Part shown: in pieces, positions 6,547-8,602 of the stretch
Layout of the letters: every line of letters starts with the position of its first letter
Numbering within the stretch: position 1 is the first letter of the stretch
Source: CAZNVB01 sp964576265
Lineage (GTDB): Bacteria; Acidobacteriota; Aminicenantia; Aminicenantales; UBA8522
Direction: 5' to 3'
Assembly: GCA_964576265.1 (NCBI GenBank)
Contig: CAZNVB010000180.1
Span: 1 to 8,602 of the forward strand
Length of the DNA stretch: 8,602 nt
Made by a program: the position numbers and the translations under genes
The notes under the pieces: generated by a model
The model's database searches: none
What the model saw: the letters and a program-made list of their open reading frames with translations, nothing else
Told to the model about the DNA's origin: nothing

Positions 6547-7437
6547 TCAGAAGAGGTATTTGAGGCCGAGATTGAGGCGGTAAAATGTGGGATTGACCTT
6601 GACCTGCCCGATATTCATCGTCTTCTTGACCTCACTCAGCGGGTCGGTTAGCATTTTGTTGGGCAGGAGGCCGAGATCGGTCTTCGTCTCGGAGCAGGCG
6701 AAAAAGCGCCCGTCTGCGGTGAACGCGACGTTATGGAAAAGAAGCCAGTTGAATTCGGCCCCGACATTCGCGCCCGGGCGGTAGATGGGGCCGAAATCGA
6801 ATTTGAGCTGGAAGGTCTCGCCGTTGAACTCCCCGTCTTCGATCCAGTACCTGGAATAGGCCAGTCCGACGCCCTTGCCTTCGACCCTGAAAAGGGTCGG
6901 GCCGAAAGAGATATTCAGAGCCATTCTCCCGGAGACGGGCAAGCGGACGACCGCGTTCAGGCTGAAAAAGAGCTCCGACAGATTCCCTTCGGTCTCCGGC
7001 CAGCCATAGGTCCTGTTGAAATAGAATGGAGAGGGAGGGTTGCCGGGCAGAGATGTCAGGGCATAGGTCATCCGGACCTGATAAGTAGAGTTGTCTCCGC
7101 CCAAACCGGGCCGGCCGTATTCAAGCTGGAACTGGAGGCCGAGTTTATCCAAGGGAAAATATGTCAGCCCGGCATTCACTCCCCAGCCTGTTCGACCCTT
7201 GAGATGAATGATCTGGTGAGCTTCGCTTTCGTAGGCTCCTGAAAGGAAAGGCGGAGAATAGCGGTGGGAATAGGTGCTGCTCAGAATGGACCGGCCGAAG
7301 CTGACTCCCGAGCTGAATTCGAAGCGGTAGGATTTCCAGATTTCTTTCGTCTGAGCAGAAAGGCCGGGCAGAAAGAGACCGAAAAAGAAGGCGGCAAAAC
7401 ACATTAGAAGACAGAGCTTGGAATGTTTTATCTTCAT
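6547..7437 (-). CDS. Predicted outer-membrane beta-barrel protein, unknown family
   Basis: I do not recognise this 296-residue protein as a named family. It begins with a basic stretch, then a long hydrophobic core ending in LPGLSAQ, a signal peptide probably cut after Ala28. The rest has many short strands with alternating aromatic and polar residues, such as WGVNAGLTYF, LQFQLEYG, LFFSLNAVVRL and AFTADGRFF. It ends YRLNLGLKYLF; a terminal Phe is typical of the sorting signal of outer-membrane barrels. This points to an 8- to 12-stranded barrel. ATG at 7437 is chosen because GAGGG lies 9 nt upstream; a TTG two codons earlier (7443) is less likely. It converges on the copper ATPase with only 12 nt between the stops and stands alone as a transcription unit. 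A role in copper handling is not indicated by any motif. Confidence 0.8.
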   Translation of the reverse strand: MKIKHSKLCLLMCFAAFFFGLFLPGLSAQTKEIWKSYRFEFSSGVSFGRSILSSTYSHRYSPPFLSGAYESEAHQIIHLKGRTGWGVNAGLTYFPLDKLGLQFQLEYGRPGLGGDNSTYQVRMTYALTSLPGNPPSPFYFNRTYGWPETEGNLSELFFSLNAVVRLPVSGRMALNISFGPTLFRVEGKGVGLAYSRYWIEDGEFNGETFQLKFDFGPIYRPGANVGAEFNWLLFHNVAFTADGRFFACSETKTDLGLLPNKMLTDPLSEVKKTMNIGQVKVNPTFYRLNLGLKYLF

Positions 7438-7446
7438 TTTCAATTG

Positions 7447-7485
7447 CCCTCGAATAAGAATCGCATATTTGCCTCTTTATGTCAA
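7447..7485 (-). promoter_or_regulatory. Possible promoter and ribosome site of the barrel protein
   Basis: On the minus strand a perfect -35 TTGACA (7485-7480) is followed after 17 nt by GATTCT (7462-7457), a weak -10 preceded by TGC (extended -10). GAGGG (7451-7447) is the ribosome site for the ATG at 7437. With this -10, transcription would begin at about 7450, inside the ribosome site, so either the leader is extremely short or the real -10 is elsewhere. Confidence 0.4.
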
Positions 7486-7801
7486 TGATCTCATCCTGTG
7501 GTCGTCGCTGTCGCTGACCTTAAGATCGAATGCCGGCTCGAAGATTCGGTGGATTGCTTTCATGTCCTATATGGTGGTCAGCCGCTCGGAGCAGATCCAT
7601 TTTCATCTTCTCAAATCCAGGGGATGGGTTCAATCCCCCGGAAAGGGGAATCCTGCGGTGAGATTGGCCTTCATTTTTCCATCTCTGATGAGGATGGAGG
7701 GGGGTGAGGAAGGGAGGGTGTCTTTTACCGGGTCGAAATCGACGAAGAAGGCTTTTTGCGGGGCCCAGAGAACCGTAAGGCAAGCTCTGCCCGACGGGAG
7801 C
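7486..7801. other. Stretch without a convincing gene
   Basis: About 400 nt separate the barrel gene from mnmA, unusually long for this window. Open frames on both strands here (for example 7418-7855 and 7498-7707 plus, 7520-7783 minus) lack ribosome sites and give compositions that match no family I know. The stretch contains two competing hairpins (7617-7649) and a G-rich purine tract (7690-7720). It looks less GC-rich than the genes. It could be an old gene remnant, a regulatory region or an unrecognised small RNA; nothing decides between these. Confidence 0.5.
7617..7649 (+). repeat. Two mutually exclusive hairpins
   Basis: GGGGAT (7620-7625) pairs perfectly with ATCCCC (7633-7638) around the loop GGGTTCA, with two further C-G pairs beyond a mismatch. 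The same C run (TCCCC, 7634-7638) can instead pair with GGGGA (7645-7649) around a 6-nt loop. Only one of the two can form at a time. No T run follows, so neither is an obvious terminator. Confidence 0.4.
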
Positions 7802-7830
7802 TTGGACGCTCGTTTTATCCCGCGGATAAT
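7802..7830 (+). promoter_or_regulatory. Likely promoter of mnmA
   Basis: GATAAT (7825-7830) matches the -10 consensus at 5 of 6 positions, with TTGGAC (7802-7807) as a weak -35 exactly 17 nt upstream. Transcription would start near 7837, which is itself an ATG in the mnmA frame, so the transcript would have no leader or only about 15 nt before the ATG at 7852. Confidence 0.5.
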
Positions 7831-7851
7831 TCTGTTATGCTTAGAAAAGAG

Positions 7852-8602
7852 ATGATTGCCAAAACGAAGCGAATCGTCGTGGCCATGAGCGGGGGAGTTG
7901 ACTCCTCGGTGGCGGCCGGCCTGCTCAAGGAGGCGGGGTACGAAGTTATCGGTGTCACGATGAAGCTTTTTTCTCTTCCGCCGGAAATCTGCCGTTCGGA
8001 GGACCTGCGGAGTTGCTGCGGCTTGAAGGCGGCCGAGGACGCCCACGAAGCCGCCCGCCGGCTGGGCATCGACCACCTGGTCGTCGATTTCCGGCGCGAG
8101 TTTGAGGACCGGGTGATCGAGGACTTCTGCCGCGAGTATGCCCGCGGACGAACGCCGAATCCCTGCGTCCGCTGCAATGAGCGGATGAAGTTCGACTTAC
8201 TCCTCGAAAGAGCCGGGCGTCTGGGGGCGGATTTCATCGCCACCGGACACCACGCCCGGATCAAATACGATCGGGAAACAGGATCTTGCCTGCTGAAAAA
8301 GGGAAAGGACCGGTCGAAAGACCAGTCTTATTTTCTCTATGGGCTTTCCGGGGAGCAGCTTTCTCGGACGCTCTTTCCGGTCGGCGATTATACCAAGAGC
8401 GAAGTCAGGCGGCTGGCCAAGAAATGGGGCCTGCGCGTGGCCGAAAAACCTGAAAGCCAGGAAATTTGTTTTGTCCCCCTCGGCAGATATCCGGATTTTC
8501 TCAGGAAACGGATCCCCGAGGCTTTCCTTCCGGGACCGATTAAGGACTTGGGCGGCCGCACCTTGGGCCGGCATAACGGGATCGTTCATTTCACCATCGG
8601 CC
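7852..8602 (+). CDS. mnmA: tRNA-specific 2-thiouridylase MnmA (C-terminus cut off by window edge)
   Basis: MnmA adenylates and thiolates uridine 34 of the Lys, Glu and Gln tRNAs in the cytoplasm, using sulfur relayed from a cysteine desulfurase. I translated the frame by hand; 250 residues fit in the window out of about 350-370. It has the PP-loop ATP motif SGGVDSS (13-19), a Cys-Cys pair in SCCGLKAAEDA (55-56), the NPCVRCNERMKF block (Cys105, Cys108), ATGHHAR (130-136), the DQSYFLYGLS substrate loop (about 157-166) and SQEICFV with the second catalytic cysteine (Cys206). Cys108 and Cys206 align with the Escherichia coli catalytic pair Cys102 and Cys199. The start could be ATG 7852 or ATG 7837 (five residues longer); 7852 is preferred because a purine-rich AAAAGAG lies before it, though with no spacing. 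It has its own likely promoter. Confidence 0.95.
   Translation, partial: MIAKTKRIVVAMSGGVDSSVAAGLLKEAGYEVIGVTMKLFSLPPEICRSEDLRSCCGLKAAEDAHEAARRLGIDHLVVDFRREFEDRVIEDFCREYARGRTPNPCVRCNERMKFDLLLERAGRLGADFIATGHHARIKYDRETGSCLLKKGKDRSKDQSYFLYGLSGEQLSRTLFPVGDYTKSEVRRLAKKWGLRVAEKPESQEICFVPLGRYPDFLRKRIPEAFLPGPIKDLGGRTLGRHNGIVHFTIG

Noticed and set aside
7615..7645. T-arm-like sequence GGGTTCAATCCC suggesting a tRNA or attachment site
   Set aside because: The T stem has only 3 proper pairs, and no acceptor stem, D arm, anticodon arm or CCA end can be placed around it.
7418..7855. 145-codon plus-strand frame before mnmA
   Set aside because: No ribosome site, overlaps the start regions of both flanking genes, and its product matches no family I know; codon use does not resemble the neighbours.

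Overview
The window is about 8.6 kb of GC-rich DNA with tightly packed genes. It looks chromosomal, from a Gram-negative (diderm) bacterium: it carries a signal-peptide-bearing, beta-strand-rich protein that looks like an outer-membrane barrel, plus standard housekeeping genes. The compact yebC-ruvC-ruvA-ruvB-queA order and the protein features would suit Acidobacteriota, Aminicenantes or a similar phylum, but that placement is a guess. I see no mobile element, CRISPR array, rRNA or tRNA.

Left part (1-3924, minus strand): a five-gene operon read leftward. An extended -10 promoter and a strong ribosome site start yebC. Then follow ruvC (its reading frame opens inside the yebC stop), ruvA (ATGA overlap with ruvC), ruvB (9 nt after ruvA) and queA, which has a GTG start, follows a 70-nt spacer and runs off the left edge. 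The operon joins the complete RuvABC Holliday-junction machinery to a translation-associated factor (YebC) and a tRNA-queuosine enzyme (QueA).

Middle (3985-6534, plus strand): a divergent promoter drives a 68-residue membrane protein (DUF2892 type) and a P1B-type Cu+-exporting ATPase with one N-terminal metal-binding domain. The first strand of that metal-binding domain is encoded upstream of the first ordinary start codon. This in-frame extension reaches back to a CTG that overlaps the stop codon of the small gene, so how the pump starts translation is the least ordinary feature of the window.

Right part (6547-8602): an unrecognised barrel-like protein on the minus strand ends 12 nt from the end of the ATPase gene. 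After it comes a stretch of about 400 nt without a convincing gene, holding a G-rich tract, two competing hairpins and promoter-like elements for both flanking genes. The window ends inside mnmA (plus strand), the tRNA 2-thiouridylase, which carries three cysteines positioned for sulfur chemistry or Fe-S binding.

No clearly new multi-gene system is visible. The best leads are the non-canonical start or coupling of the copper ATPase, a tandem 10-nt repeat inside its promoter spacer, a polyproline motif in RuvB encoded downstream of YebC, and an altered acidic pin in RuvA.
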